Source of the DNA: Oscheius sp. JU75
Taxonomy: Eukaryota > Nematoda > Chromadorea > Rhabditida > Rhabditidae
DNA length: 64,000 nucleotides
Assembly: GCA_037178855.1 (NCBI GenBank)
Contig: JASJZC010000001.1
Coordinates: 4,588,001 to 4,652,000, forward strand
Reading direction: 5' to 3'
Below, piece after piece: positions 25,625 through 39,283 of this stretch. How positions within the stretch are numbered: the first letter of the stretch is position 1; each line of letters begins with the position of its first letter. Below the pieces are notes generated by a model. That model was not told the DNA's origin. It searched no databases and saw nothing but the letters and a program-made list of their open reading frames with translations. A program made the position numbers and the translations under genes.

Positions 25625-28208
25625 ATGCAGTCTAGACTTCTTCTATCAATAAGGAGTTCAGCACTCTGTTTAACTCGTGTAAGTTGTAATCCCCTTACTG
25701 CTTTACCCCATTTGTTCAGAATCAGCTGAGGCACTTTCAAACTAGTCTAAAATCACCGGTAATACGCGATCTCGGGAAGCTACTGAAACACAACGTTTGT
25801 TACCTCATTTTCTCTCAAAAACCCGTAATTTTAGAAGCCCGTACTGACAAAGGCCTCTGTGAGGACATGCTTCCATCCGGGAGCCAGTAATCAGGCACCA
25901 ATTCAGGTTATTTATGTTTCCTCCACTTACAACGTATGTTTTCAGGCAAATGCGAATTTATCCGGCATAGATATTATAAAACGACTGCTAAAGTACGTGT
26001 GGCCAAAAGGAAATTGGTCTGTCAAACGAAAGGTTATCCTCGCCTTTTCCCTCCTTGTTCTAGCAAAGGTTTGTGATGTTTTTCACCCAAAAAGAATGAA
26101 ATTTAGGCAGCAAACGTAACAGTTCCGTTCCTTTTCCGTGATATTGTCAACTACTACAATGGCAAGGCTCCGGAATTCCTGAAACTAACTTTCGACACCC
26201 CGGGAAATACTATTCTCACAGCCGGAACGTGCATTATCATCGCATGTTTGTCATTTTCCAGCTTTCTTACTGTTGATTATTTCAGATGGCATAACGAGAG
26301 CGACATCGGCCCTTTTCAACGAGCTGAGGAATGCTGTTTTCGCTCGAGTCTCGCAGCATTCCGTGAGGAAGATTGCCAGAAATATTTTCCTACATCTGCA
26401 CAATTTGGACCTGTCTTTTCATTTGAACAGACAAACTGGAGCTCTTTCAAAGGCCATCGGTACTGCTTTTATGGTACAAGTCCAAAAACAAACTCAGATC
26501 GAGGCACTCGCGGAATGAGTTTCGTTCTGTCGTCGCTCATCTTCAACATTGTGCCGACTGCCGTCGAAATAGCAATGGTTTCGGCTATTTTCTGTAACAC
26601 ATTGGGCATAGAATTCGCCTACATGACGCTCGGAAGCATCGGAATGTATGGTGTAGCCACGCTGGGAATCACTAGATGGAGGACCAAGTTTCGACACGAG
26701 ATGAATCAGGCGGACAACGACGCCGGAAACAAGGCCATCGACTCTCTCATCAATTATGAGACTGTCAAGGTTTTGAAGTTGTTTATCTTGTAAAATCGCC
26801 AACTTTTTAGTACTTTAATAACGAGCGTTTCGAGGCCGACAGATACGACCATTTTTTAAAAAAGTATCAGGATGCTTCGCTAAAGACGAGCAGTTCGTTG
26901 GCCATGCTCAACTTCACACAGAATGCCATTTTCTCAGTCGGACTGATCGGAGTCATGTATCTTGCTGCCAACAGAATCACCTCTGGCGATTTGACCGTCG
27001 GAGATCTCGTCTTGGCCAATACACTCCTCTTCCAGCTATCTGTTCCTCTCAATTTCCTAGGTTCCCGGTCTTTTTTTTCTTCAGAAAGAAAAATTTCAGG
27101 ATCAGTGTACAGAGAAGTCCGCCAGGGTCTGGTTGACATGAACACGATGTTTTCGTTGCTAAATCTCAAGTCGAAGATTATCGAGAAGCCTGACGCCAAA
27201 GAGATTACAGTCTCGGAAAACGACGTGACCATCAAGTTCAATAACGTCAACTTCGGATATCTGCCCGATAAGAGCATTCTTTCTGGTCTGTCACTTGAAA
27301 TTCCCTCGGGAAAGAAGGTCGCGATCGTTGGAGGCTCCGGATCCGGGTTAGTACTTTTTATGTCAACTTATCAAGAAGTTTCAGCAAATCCACACTGGTC
27401 CGTCTTCTTTATCGCCTCTATGATGTCGATACGGGAAGTATTACCGTGAACGGCGTGGATATCCGCGACGCCAGTCTCGCCTCACTGCGCAGAAACATCT
27501 CAATTGTGCCACAGGAATGTGTGCTCTTCCACGACTCGATCTATTACAATCTATCCTATGGCGATCCAAATGCTACCAAGGAAGATGTGATGCGAGCTGC
27601 CATCATGGCCGATTTGCATCATTCTGTCAAGCGAATGCCAGCTGTTAGTTTTAGATAATGGATTCTGCTGAAAATGATTAATTCAGGGCTACGAGACGGT
27701 CGTCGGAGAGCGTGGTCTCAAGTTATCTGGCGGAGAAAAACAGCGAGTTGCCATTGCTCGTGCCATTCTCAAAAACGCTCCACTGGTCATCTACGACGAG
27801 GCGACCTCATCCCTGGACGCACTGACCGAAGCCAACATCATGACGGCACTCAAGGAGGCTGTCACGAAAAAGTTTTTCCTTTTGGTATGTTTGCAACCTT
27901 CACCTTCAGAACAACACTGTTCATCGCTCACCGTTTGGCGACCATAGTCGATGCGGACATTATTTACGTGCTAGATCATGGTCAGGTGGCCGAGAAAGGA
28001 ACCCATTTCGAGCTGATCCGCAACGGCGGACTCTATGCCAAGCTTTGGGAGAGTCAGAATCACTACCATGGGCATGTTCCGGTTGGTTTTCCTCTCTACT
28101 TTTTCAGTTTATTTCCTTCAGCCAAAGAAGCCGACAAAAAACGAGGACATGGAACTGCTTGAGCTGGATCTCGAAAAGTGCTGTGGAAATTCGAGTTGTA
28201 ATCGCTAA
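25625..28208 (+). CDS. ABCB7: Mitochondrial ABC half-transporter ABCB7/ATM1
   Basis: The start exon ([18 protein letters not shown]) is Arg/Ser/Leu-rich, as a mitochondrial presequence. The six-helix domain contains [40 protein letters not shown] and [18 protein letters not shown], all characteristic of ATM1/ABCB7. The nucleotide-binding domain has Walker A GGSGSGKST (interrupted by an intron after GSG), signature [14 protein letters not shown], Walker [13 protein letters not shown] and H-loop IAHRL. The C-terminus ends in a Cys-rich [10 protein letters not shown] tail like that of vertebrate ABCB7. These transporters export a glutathione-linked sulfur/iron compound needed for cytosolic Fe-S proteins (family knowledge; C. 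elegans abtm-1). Around ten short introns. Confidence 0.95.
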
Positions 28209-28520
28209 ATATTGTTATTACTTACACGAATCGTCAGGGTTTCAAGCCGGTTTCACCCCTTACCTAAAGAATTGTTTCTTGCCTTGTACAGTTCACTTAG
28301 AAAATTGAGTATAACCTCCCCCCGATGTTGTACGAAAAGTTGTGATATCGAATAGAGCGAATCTATATAGAATTGTTATTCGTTGTTGTCTTTTCATTTG
28401 TTAACTTTTGGAGACCATAAATCGTAAATTTTTTTTCCATAAAATTCGACCTATACTTTGTTGTTAACATCAAGAACAACTTATCTATGATTATTTTTGA
28501 CGTATTTTAACACATTTCAG
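28209..28520. other. ABCB7-TMEM50 spacer
   Basis: A 312-bp spacer with T-rich runs. It ends in ACATTTCAG directly before the TMEM50 ATG, a likely trans-splice acceptor. No gene seen. Confidence 0.4.
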
Positions 28521-29183
28521 ATGTCTGGGTGTCTCGACCAGATTCATTGCAACTGCAATTTCGACTTTGAGGGCAAGCGCAACGCCGTGGCCAGCGTCGT
28601 CGCCAGTGTCCTCTTCTTCTCGGCCTGGTGGATGATGATCGACACTGCAGCCGTCTACGGGAAGGAGGACTGGAACAACGTCTACTTCATCATCACCGTG
28701 GCCAGCACCGTAGCCATGTTCATGGTCAACGCCGTTTCGAACAGTCAGGTCCGTGGAGAGAGCCTCAGCGAAGGACTTCTAGGTACTAAAGGTACGTTTC
28801 TTCTATTTTCTACAACCAGAACATTGGAAAAATCGTCTTCACAATTGTCCAGTTGTTTGTGCAGCTTCATGAACTCTCCGTTGATTCCGGAGAAGAAAAG
28901 TGACGCATTCCAGTCGTAAAGCCATGTTTTTGATGTTCAAATGGGAGCTTTTGATATCGTTTCCTAAAATGACATTGCAGGAGCCCGCCTCTGGCTAATG
29001 GCCGCCTTCGTCGTGAGCTTTTCGTCGCTGGTCGCCGCCACGTGGATCCTCTTTGCTGATTATGTCTTCAAGACGAATGACCATCCAGTCTGGCCAGGAG
29101 TTGCCCTCTTCTTGACAAATTTCATAATTTTCATGGCCAGCTGCGTCTACAAGTTCGGTCGAACCGAAGAAATGTGGGGCTAA
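28521..29183 (+). CDS. TMEM50: TMEM50A/B family four-helix membrane protein
   Basis: Two exons (28521-28791 and 28981-29183) encode about 157 residues. The N-terminus has MSGCLDQIHCNCNFDFEGKR. Four hydrophobic helices follow: NAVASVVASVLFFSAWWMMI, VYFIITVASTVAMFMVNAV, LWLMAAFVVSFSSLVAATWI, and VALFLTNFIIFMASCVY. The family marks SNSQVRGES between helices 2 and 3 and the C-terminal KFGRTEEMW are present. TMEM50 proteins are small ER/endomembrane proteins of poorly known role. The ATG directly follows TTTCAG, suggesting trans-splicing. The next gene starts about 200 bp downstream, so they may share an operon. Confidence 0.93.
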
Positions 29184-29385
29184 AAGCGAGATCTTTTGTC
29201 TCTGTGTATACTTATATCCGTCATTCCCTTTGCTTAAAAGAACCCTTTCTATTCTCCAGTAGCCCTGTTCGTTCATATTTGTACATTTGAATAAACGATC
29301 GTCTGTCCTGTTTTTGTCGTTCAGACATGGATATCCATGGTCTATTTTCATCAATGTACCCTATGTCCATCGAAATACACTTTAG

Positions 29386-31251
29386 ATGGCCTCGCTACTC
29401 CCATTCACGCAAGTGCGAACAAATACCGTCAACTTCTTCATGCGACGTCAGTTTTCAAGCTCCTTTTGGCACAAATTCTCATCATTTCAGGGTCCCAAGG
29501 TGAACTGTGGAAGACGTTAACGAGCGTATCCAAGTCAGGACAGAAGAAGGGTCGCCGAAACACACGACAGCCAGTTCGTCCCCTTCATCGTTTCTACCGA
29601 ATCGGCTCTGGTCCACTGAAGGTCGATTTTCCCGGACTGAATGCGAATCTCGAGACGGCCAAGGATGGCCCGATCCAGATTACTGAGCAGACGGACGAGG
29701 AGAAGAAGTACTCGCTGGGCGTCGTCCGTTCCGTCCTCGACGCCAGAACTGAGTACGTTTGTTTTCTTTTAAATTCGATAAATCCTTTCAGCGCAAAGAA
29801 GAGGAATCGCGAAAAGCTGCACCCACTGGAGCGAGGGTTCAGTGGAACACAGCTCGTTGGACAGAAGCTCGGAGCTCCTCCATCCGTCGATCAGGCCAAC
29901 TTTGAAAACTTTCAAAGTTACTGTCTCGAGGTTCGAAGCTTTTCTTGTCTCGCAATGACATCAACCCATTGTGTAATTGGTAGAAACAACGCTGCACAAA
30001 GGGCCGTACCAAATCTCGAAAGTTTTAACTCTAAATAAAAAGTCGCAAACGTATACGACAGTCTCTTCAATAAAACAAACAGATCCGGAGAGCTCTTAAA
30101 AATGACTGTTGTTAACATTCTAGACAGCATGTTTCTTCAAAACACAAACTGTCGTTAAACTATGAAGATATTAGCGCTTTTGAAGAGTACTGACAGCCAT
30201 TTTAATTCCACTTTCAGGTAAAAAGAACGTCCAACATGACGAAAGTTTTCGGTCGTGTTCACACAATGTCGGCTCTCGTGGTGACTGGAAATGGGAACGG
30301 ATTGGCCGGCTACGCGGTTGGCAAGGCCCCAATTCATCGCACAACGACGGCCATCATCAACGGAATGAACATGGCCTCGAGGAAGCTCTTCTTCGTCGAA
30401 CTGCTCGAAGGACGTACCATCTATCAAGATTTCTACGCGGAATGTCGTAACACGCGCGTCTTTGCCCAGAGACGACCGGCCGGCTATGGACTGTTGTGTC
30501 ATCCACGCCTCAGGAAAATTTGTGAGGTTTGCATTAATCTTTGACCAGTAAACAAATGATATTTTAGCTCATTGGAATCAAGGATATTTACGTCAAAGTT
30601 GAGGGCTCGACCAAAAACTATCTGGCTCTTACACACGCCTTCATTACGGGTCTTCTGAATCAGGAAACTCATCAACAACTCGCCGAGAGAAAAGGTACAT
30701 TATTTTCTTGATAACTTATCATCAAAGTCCAGGACTTCACGTCGTGGAGATGTCTCCCAGCCGACATTTCCTACCGGTCAAGGTTGCCTCACCGATTATC
30801 ACGCCACTGAAGGCCGAAGAAGAGCTTGAAGCCATCGATCGACTCAATTTGGACGACTTCTACGGCGAGGGGCGCTATCCGCTGCGCAAGCCGAAACCGC
30901 TTCCATTCTATGCTAAACTCGAGGGCCATATGAAAGCCCAATGGACGAAACATCCTTTCCGTAACCATGAAGATGTGGGTCTTTTTCCTCTTCGAGTTTA
31001 CGAGAATTGACAATGTGCTTTCATGGAAGCAAGAAGTTTGCGTATTTTGCGGAGAAATGACATTGTTTTTCATAAGACTAATCAGGTTTCAGGTGATGGT
31101 GCGTCTGCTCGCCGACAACGTCGTACCCCGATGGACGCGTGATGCTCGTCGAGAATGGGCCGTCCAGCGACACGAGCGCGCTACTACCGGAGTCGAGCCT
31201 CTTCCTGTCGGAATCGGTCTCTCGAACTTCGTTCCGAAGAAAGAGGAATAA
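29386..31251 (+). CDS. MRPS5: Mitochondrial small ribosomal subunit protein uS5m
   Basis: The start ([20 protein letters not shown]) directly follows ACTTTAG and looks like a mitochondrial presequence. Next come [20 protein letters not shown] and [14 protein letters not shown], which match the mitochondrial-specific N-terminal part of MRPS5. The S5 domains follow: [20 protein letters not shown] (RNA-binding, family GNGKG), [40 protein letters not shown] and [20 protein letters not shown]. The end is [14 protein letters not shown]. It is a structural subunit of the 28S mitoribosome near the mRNA entrance. It sits about 200 bp after TMEM50, with AATAAA at 29290 between them. Confidence 0.95.
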
Positions 31252-31340
31252 TTTTGTTTCTTAGCATAGGTTTTCTTTATTGTTGTCTATTGAACTTTAT
31301 ATAAATTGCCTTATTTTCAGAGTGTACAGTCCGACACGAA

Positions 31341-34300
31341 TCAGATCAGCCCAGGTGGTGGTTTGACTCTATTATCGATGAAAGGGTTGTATTCCAAGGA
31401 GTGTAGTGTTCTCATAGTCACGACTCCGCCCCCTAGTCGTCTGAATTTAGGTGGTTTAACTAATAAAACAGGCGACATTACCTGTAATTCATTGAGCCAT
31501 GATGTTTCCAGCTGTTAAAGTCCTTATCGAAAACCTCGACATCTTTCAGATAGGTCTGTCCGTCAAAACCGCCCACAGCATACAGTTTGTCATCGACGAC
31601 GGACAGACCCACTCCCGATCGTTTCTTGCCCATCGCCACCACCGGGTTCCATTCGTTGTTTTTGGGATTGTATCTTGAAAAAAAAACTTTGCTTCCACAT
31701 GAACGGAGTTTTATTACTTTTCGGCCGAACTGAGCTCAGCACAGTCGTCTCTTCCTCCGACCGCGTACAGATGTCCATCATAGACGGCGGACCCAAGATG
31801 TTTCCGCCTGGTCGACATGCTTCTGACTGTCTCCCAACGTCCAACTCGGGGATCGTATCTAAAGTCGGTTTGTATCACATTATAACTCGCTCGTGGTCCA
31901 ATTTATGCTACCTAGTCTATCTATAAGCACCATGCCATCTTACTTGATTCTCTGGCATTCGTCTTGGACAGCTTTCCGCCCTGGACTAACGAACGAAAGA
32001 GGGTAAGAATCTCATAGTCAAACGGACAACATGAACTAATGGTTTTCGTGGTCGACTCAGAAAACGAGAGTCTGTCACGTGTGGCTTGGAGTTAAATTGA
32101 CCAGATCTTTTAAAGACGCCTTACCTTTCGACCGTGCTCAAAGGATTCTGTCCATCCGATCCACCCACTGCGTAAAGACATCCGTTTAGGACAGAGACCG
32201 AAACTCCTAGTCGGCGAGTACTCATCGGAGCCACTTTGGACCAGGTATTGGCTCGAGAGTCGTAGCTGAAATCTCTTCTTTGTTGTTTTGACTTTACTCA
32301 CCTTTCTACGACATTCAGACAGCTGTTTCCATCCTGTCCTCCAACAGCATACAGTATACCGTTCAGCACTGCTACTCCGACTGAAGTTCTACAAGTAGAC
32401 GTGGGGGCAACATCAGTTGACCACTGATTTGTGGCCGGATCGTAGCGCTCGACCGAGTTCAAGTAGCAGGTCCCGTCGTGTCCGCCTACTGCGTAAAGAA
32501 GACTGTCCAGAACAGCTACTCCCACTCCACATCTGAGAGTTTTCTGTTATTTTGGGGTCGAATAGTCTCATCATCTAAACAACTATCTATCGCTAAATAT
32601 TCTCCTGTCCCATTCTCCATGTCTTTCTGTCCACCCGACTGTGATTTCATTTAAGTCTGTCAAACACGACAGTTTTCTAAGAACGTCATCAGAAAGTTTC
32701 TATGATATGCCCATTCTGGGTCGACAATATGGGGTCAGGTTGGAAGACCTACCGTCTTTTGCTCATTGGAGCAACACATGTCCAAACAGGGAGCGGACGA
32801 TCGGGATCCAGACACTCGACCGAGGCTATCGCATCACCACTGCACCAGCCTCCGACTGAAAAAAATTGAAATACACTCTTTGGTAAAATCAGCGTACCAG
32901 CGTAAAGAATTTCCCTCCATCTGACTGGCTTCCTCGGTCGTGTTCGCGGTCCCTGCATATTGGAACGGTCTAGGGGGAGCAAAAGATAATTTTTCGCTTC
33001 GTCGACCAGATCTCGACTTTCCTGATCGCCTTTGATCAGTATCTCTTCACTGACTGTATTCACGATGAATTTGGGATGACAGAGAGGCAGGCGGACGTGT
33101 TGCAAGACCTGAAGAAAACCATGGCAAAAGGTCACCATAAAATACAGCTGTTTTCTCTGCTCAAATTCCGATCATGAAAACATCAGCGTAAAATACTGGA
33201 GAGAGATGCACGCGCGAGTTCCTATTTTTGGCTTCTACTCACTAGCCAAGTGATTAACATAGTCGTTTAGTGATAGCACGACCTTGGTTTGGGATCCTGA
33301 GCAAATACATCCATTTTACCTTTTAAGAACAGGTCGAAAAGGTTGAAAAACACATACCCTGGCCAAGTAATGGCGTCTCTTGGGCAAATCGTGTCGAATC
33401 CACTGAATTGTGGCATTGAAGACGATTTCCTCGTTTCGAACATTCAGATCTTCGCTCGAGATAATGTCAATGAGTTGCTTGAAAGGCAGCATGAGGAATT
33501 CTTCCGTGTTCACAACCCCCTAAAGTCTTGACTATCCATCTTATAAAGAAAAAAACTACAGTAAAGTTTTGAAGAGTGTACCTATCGGCACTTTTGAGTA
33601 GTTCTCTACAGGCATGTGTGTCGGCAAAGGCTCTGATTCCGAGACAGTTGGTCGGATCCAGCTGTTGTTTCAGGAACTCGCAGCAGACTTCCTGAAGATA
33701 CTTTTTATGATAACTCTATCCAGCAAAAGACCTGGATCTCACAGATCTGAAGAAGACAAGCAGCTGGCAAAAGCAGCTGGACATTGATCTCTGTGATGGT
33801 GATTTCTCCCGAATAGCAGAAGCTCACGAGAGCTTCCAGCACTGACGCATCAATGTCATGCATTTGGACTTCGTCTGAAAACTGTCAATCCGCCTAACGG
33901 TGAACTCGTCTGACAATGAAATTTCCCTTTTTCTCAGATTCTCACTATCATAAGGTTTGTTATCCTTACACGACCATCCTCCAGATTTCTTTCATATTTC
34001 TTCCACCTAGTTTCACTTACACTCTGTAAATCCGAATCTCGTTTAACAGTCAACCTGTAGGGAAAGAAACAATGTAGAACTTACATTGTCTGCTCTCGAC
34101 CATCTCACTGGTGAACATCATCCGAAAATAGTTACTCCAAGAGGCCAGAACAGCTCGATGTGCAAAGATCCTGCTTCCCTCAACGACCAAAACGACATCG
34201 CAAAGTTTTTGATCAGCCCGAAGAGCTGCCAGCTGTGTGAGAAGGCTGCGCGAATGGGATAGACTCTGAACACGGTAGTGTTCACTTAAAAAGATACTTA

Positions 34301-34388
34301 CAATATGATGGTGTGGAGCAGTTCCCGATCCACTCGGCGTATCCGAAGGAACAGAAGACGTGGAAGGATACTCGACGATAATCTCCAT
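31341..34388 (-). CDS. KLHL20: KLHL20-like BTB-BACK-kelch protein
   Basis: The start is ATG 34388 ([12 protein letters not shown]). The order is a BTB domain ([40 protein letters not shown]), a BACK domain ([39 protein letters not shown]) and a hinge ([20 protein letters not shown]). Six kelch repeats follow, for example [37 protein letters not shown] and [18 protein letters not shown], closing with NYRRLGGGV. The match to KLHL20 is close along the whole length. KLHL20 is the substrate receptor of a Cullin-3 ubiquitin ligase (family knowledge). The tail after the last repeat, ending RVKPPPGLI, differs from vertebrates. The TGA stop is at 31341. It is divergent from TRAPPC10 and convergent with MRPS5, 89 bp between stops. 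Confidence 0.95.
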
Positions 34389-34972
34389 CAGAGAGACAGA
34401 TGGAGGATAAGCAACTCTCAATCGAGCCGCAGTGGTCGAGACATTTTTGACTGGACGCCCCAACCTTCAGTTTGACTTTCTTGGATCCAACTGTGTTCAG
34501 TTTGTAGGTTCGAATATTCATACTTTTGTGAGCCTTCTGTACTCTTTTCTGGTAGTTCAGTAAGCGTTGCCTGTTTTTTATTCAGTAATTTTCTTGTATA
34601 GTAGAAGTTATCATTTCTCTTGACCATGACCTTCTTCAGTCCAGTGTTTTGCCAACTAGGTAGAGAACTGTATCCCACGACTGTAATAAGGCGTGGGAGC
34701 GTCTGCATATGGACTCCTTTGACCACCAATCAAGCAGATCAATGATGCTTCGAGGTTTCACCCATAGTCTAGCTGTTAGTCCACTGGACTTTTGCCCTGT
34801 CACACCCATTGATTTCATTCTCTGATCAGGCCGACTATTGTTTTTTATCCAGTCTTGAGCAGACTCTCTTGAGTACGGGCTTGGTCACCAAGTGTCACTA
34901 CTTCTATTTGTTTATATCCGATTGTTTATGTCACTCTAGAGTTTCACTCCCGTCTCTTTTAGGTAATATGCT
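34389..34972. other. Divergent promoter region, KLHL20/TRAPPC10
   Basis: A 584-bp spacer between divergently transcribed genes. A TTTTAG precedes the TRAPPC10 start by about 10 nt. No other gene could be supported. Confidence 0.4.
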
Positions 34973-37900
34973 ATGGAAGGGAAATGGACAGCAGACCTGG
35001 CCTCAGTCCTACGCAATTCGCACAAGGCACAGCCTATTACTGTTACCTGTAACTGCTTTTCCTTGGTAGAAAACTTCTACTCTTCAGGTAAAGGGGACGA
35101 TGCTTCTTTCAACGTATACAAACACGCCTTGGCCAGTCAGTTCACACAGAACCCTTTGACTTGGAAACGGTAGGTGTCTCTGCTGGTTTTTTGTATTGTC
35201 AGCTTTTAGAGGAACAAAGACTTTTCCTTATCGATTGACATTCCCCCTGAAATTTGTCCCCTTCCACGAGAAGCTCTGCTGGAACACGAACGCTCCCGAT
35301 TTCAATAGTACTGCCTTCTTGCATGTCTTCTTCGTCTGTCCACAGGTTTTTTTCATCAGAATGCTCTGAAAAACAGTTTTTAGTCAGTCGACGAGTACAA
35401 GACTTCAGTCAGACATCTGGTCTCGGAATGGTTCGCATTGGTCAGTTCCCTGACAGACGTCCAGTGGCTCATCGTCGTCGACTCGACGAAGGCTAAGGAA
35501 AAGAAGAATCGGACGACGCTGATGGACAAGATCAAGAGCGATTTCAGTAAATACCAGGCCAAGTGAGTTCCTTCACAGTACTTTTTGAAATGGAGAGGCT
35601 CATCACGAGACCTCATGCTCATGTTTTATTCACGTTTCAAATTATTGAAACTTAACCTTAACAAAGTGATCAACGTTCAGAGTCGTCGAAGTGTCTGAAT
35701 CAGTCGAGCACGGCTCCTTCCTCACGCTTGCTCAAGCTGTGCAAGCATCTGTCCTCGGTCATCTGGAGACCTTGGTACAGGCGTGGGAGACCCGTCTCAG
35801 CCTGAAGAAGGACCAGTACAGAGACGAGAATTGGAACTTTATCGAGTACTTTCGGCTGGTTGTGAGTGTTTCACTTCTACGCGTTTTGAGAGCGGAAGAC
35901 ATGATTTTTCGGACCTGCAACGTTCTGAAGAGTTGTAGCCCTTCGAAAGAACTTCAACTTTGTAGAACATCAAAAATAAAATATTGTTTTCTCTCATCTT
36001 ATCAGAAAAATGAGAGTCAAGACTTGCAGACCGACTTTGCGAAACTCTTCTGGAGTATCGGAGCACTCGAACATTCTCTCTCGATCTATGACGATTTGGA
36101 CAGATTTCTCGGGACGATTGTAGTCAAGGTGGCTGAAGATTCCAGTATGTTGTTTGTCTCTCATAGATAAATACAATTCAGGTGGAGCCCCGTTCTGGGT
36201 ACAAAAGTTTCGAAAGACTGAGAGTCCGATCTGCCCCACAATACGAAGACTCCTCTCTACTGGACTGGACCTTCCTATTTCTAGCTACTTGGGTGAGCTG
36301 TCCTTAGAAGTAGTCATTCAATGAGCGTAGATGTCCGACACAGTTTGCTCTGTCAGCAAATTGTCCTCTCCCTCCACATGTGCTACCTTCGCTCCAGATC
36401 TAAAGGAGCAGCTCCCTCAATCCGAGTCGACTTTGCGGCTATCCTACTGAAGTATGCTCAACACTGTCAAATGTCTGTCTCTGAACATACGAAGCTGTTG
36501 GGGGTATGTCTTGGTCTTGAATAACACGAGGTTTCTGTTTCGACTCGGTTGTTCTCTCCCGTACCATTTCGCCGAGAAGTATTTCGGTGCGCCAAGAGAT
36601 TACGGGCGAGAACTGCTTTGAAATAAGCCCTTCCAGAGATGAGAAGGAGCACACAGAGAGCTAAGAATTGGTTTCAGTTCGCGATTCCCCTGACTCGCCT
36701 AGCCTGTTGGACAATTTTTCTCGTGGGCGACTCTCTCAACATTTGTGGCCTTCTCTCCGATCCGTCCAGTGTCACTGCTGCTACCAGTTCTCTCTGTCAT
36801 ATTCACACTGAGCGCTTCAATTCCGTAACCATAACACGATGGAATGCTCACGAAAGATAAATTCAGATGATGATCCTCTGCGAGGATCCAAAAGACCCGA
36901 CTCTTGTCGAGTGGCTGGAGAAGAGTCATCTGGAAGACGGGAGCATTCTCATTGACTCTCTCAAAGAGACGAGTGTCTTTTATTCCCAGCTACAGAAGAT
37001 CCATGACACTAGCTCGACTGTCCTTGTTCAGAGTGGAAGACCGAGAATTGCTGCCTACATCGGTTGGAGATTCGCCAAATGGCTGAGGTTGGTCTATGCT
37101 TTTACAGTTCATTTTCGTCCTATCCCTTTTCCAGTGCAAACGATAAGACGGATCAGGCTCTTCCCTACAAACTAAGATACCTCACACGGTTATTGGAAGA
37201 CCAATTCCGTTCTCCACAAGTCGTCTCAATGATCCAAGAAGTTTTGCCACAGTTGTCTGAGGACCGAGATCGAGAGCGGGTTTTGTCCTATCTGCTCCTG
37301 CTGAGCATGCAGGGAAAGGAGGAAGATTCTTTGAACAGATTCATCAAGTTGGCAAGTCGATCGGACAAGAAGGTCTCTTTGGAGACTATTACTCCGAAAG
37401 GACACACATTCCTTGACGTCAAGCTACATTCTCATCCAGATATTGTTCTTCCTCTTGAGGAACTGAAGATTGGTAGCATTTTGGTCTCCGAATGAGTTTT
37501 AAAAATTGTTTAGAGATCTCAGTGGTGAACAAGTTCCTGCAGTCCGTTTCCTTCACTCACTGCTCACTGAAAGTGAAGGCTATCGACTACACAGTCTTGA
37601 CCAGATCCGAAGAGCCGGTCTTTGAAATCATCTACAGTGTAAGTCTATTCAATGTCCAAAAACCTTCTTTAGGAAGTAGAGCAAGTTTCTCGAATGGTCT
37701 CTCCAAATTTCAATCGACTTCGAGGTAGTCTCTCTCCGGAGCAGTCACCATCTAAGCCTGAAATAGTTCTGACAATTGAGGACGGACAATTGGAAACCGG
37801 CTCTAACATTTTGGCAAATTTCCATCTTTTCCAAAAAATCGTAAACGTTCAGAAATTCTCCAGCGATATGAAAAAAAGAGGGTGTTTCGTGCTGGACAGT

Positions 37901-39283
37901 CTGGAGATGACCATTTTCGGTGGAATATCAGTTCGAGTCTCAAACCTAGACAACAAGAAAGATCCAGCTCTGATCTTCATCGGTTCCAATCCACACAAAA
38001 TCTGGGTCGAGGAGTCGAAAGACTACCTAGCTGGACTCGTTCAGACCATCGAAGTCAGTCTCGAAGCAGGCTGTAACCTGGATGCGACTGTACTCTTCGT
38101 ATGTGGAGGAGGAGAAGAGGCTATCGAGTTTGAGGTGAGGCCTGTCTTGTCTATCAACACGATTTTTACAGAATAAGGACAAGGGCTGGGTGGATAAGAT
38201 CAAGTACAGTGTGAAAGCTCTGAATCAAGGAGAACAGACCAAATTTCGGATTCCTGTCTACGTCGCTCTGGACAGCAATATGACAGATTCCCCGGCTGTA
38301 AGGAGAGTCAAGGTATAGCATCTGACGTGTGTAGTATCTTTTTGGGACGGGTATAGTAATTCAACTAGAGAAATGAAAAAACGTTTACTTACATACTTAC
38401 GCATCCTTTCCAGTTCCTGGTCGAATGGGAAAACCGGAGCTGGATGCTGGAAGTGCCTTTCGTTGCACTTTTTCACACCTCGACTAGGACGAGTCAGTTG
38501 GAGACACAGAATCTTCTCGAGCTGGAAATTAGTCGTTCGTTGGCCAGTGACTGGACAGTCATCATCGAATCGATTAACTTGGAAATCGCCCAAGATTCCA
38601 AGCCATCGTCCTTAGGGAAACTACTAAATCCCGAACTGGAAGAGCTGGCCCCAAACACCGTTTCAAATCTGGTCTTTCTGATACCTTTGGACGGAGAAGT
38701 TCCTCTGGAACACACTCTCAAGCTCGACTACCTAGTCAAATCGGCTCGTTCATCGGAACAACAAGACCGCCGCTTCCGATTCAAGATGGATCTCCAGATG
38801 AGAGTGCGGTCCTGTCTCTATGAGGTCTGTACCCAGATGCTCTCCCAGAACCCCGGGGCCCAACTGTGCAGGGCCGATTCTCCTTGCGATCTCGTCGTCT
38901 CACTCCGATCTCTAAAGCACAGTGTCGAGCTGCTCTACATCGTGCTGGAGGCAGACTCGAAGCTCTGGACCCTGAACGAGAGAGCGAAAGTTCTCCAGGT
39001 CAAGGAGTCCGGTCTGGGACAGATTGTCTTCAGTGTTGTGCCCTGTGCAGCCGGACTACTTCCCTATCCTTCGGTGTCGGTCTACAGTTGTGTCTCTGTC
39101 GGGCCTCGAAGTCTGGATGGAGCGTGGAACGAAGGTGTCGACGTTCTGCCGGGCTCTCCACTCGTCTCCTTCCACCGGACTGCCGGCAAACAGATTCGGG
39201 TCCTTGGAGCGAGTCAAAGTAGCACGAGAATGGAAGAAAAGAAGGCCGGATTAAAGCAGAAGTTTGTCAAGCTCTTCGATTAG
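34973..39283 (+). CDS. TRAPPC10: TRAPP complex subunit 10 (Trs130-like)
   Basis: A long gene with more than a dozen short introns. The N-terminal part has MEGKWTADLASVLRNSHKAQ, then DVQWLIVVDSTKAKEKKNRT and LMDKIKSDFSKYQAK (vertebrate DWLIVIVENDAKKKNK / IVDKIRNDF). Next is an alpha-solenoid with WNFIEYFRLV and LEHSLSIYDDLDRFLGT (family QFEDALVQYDELDALF). A beta-rich C-terminal half ends with GLGQIVFSVVPCAAGLLPYP and a basic tail (RMEEKKAGLKQKFVKLFD). TRAPPC10 is a scaffold of TRAPPII, which activates Rab GTPases in Golgi and endosome traffic (family knowledge). It is shorter than the vertebrate protein, about 1,050 residues by my estimate. Introns at 35864-36004 and about 36505-36867 hold repeat-derived sequence. 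Confidence 0.88.
35895..35975 (+). repeat. Intron-resident palindromic repeat, copy 1
   Basis: Inside a TRAPPC10 intron. It contains AGTTGTAGCCCTTCGAA and AACTTTGTAGAACATC, partly self-complementary. The second motif recurs at 41936-41950 (AACTTCGTAGAACATC) in a HEXD intron and, reversed, at 15484-15499. See also TTTGCAGAACTT near 39450. Confidence 0.5.

Noticed and set aside
34050-34463. Extra upstream start for KLHL20 extending past 34388
   Set aside because: The extra N-terminal residues come from non-ATG start codons; ATG 34388 gives the simplest start.
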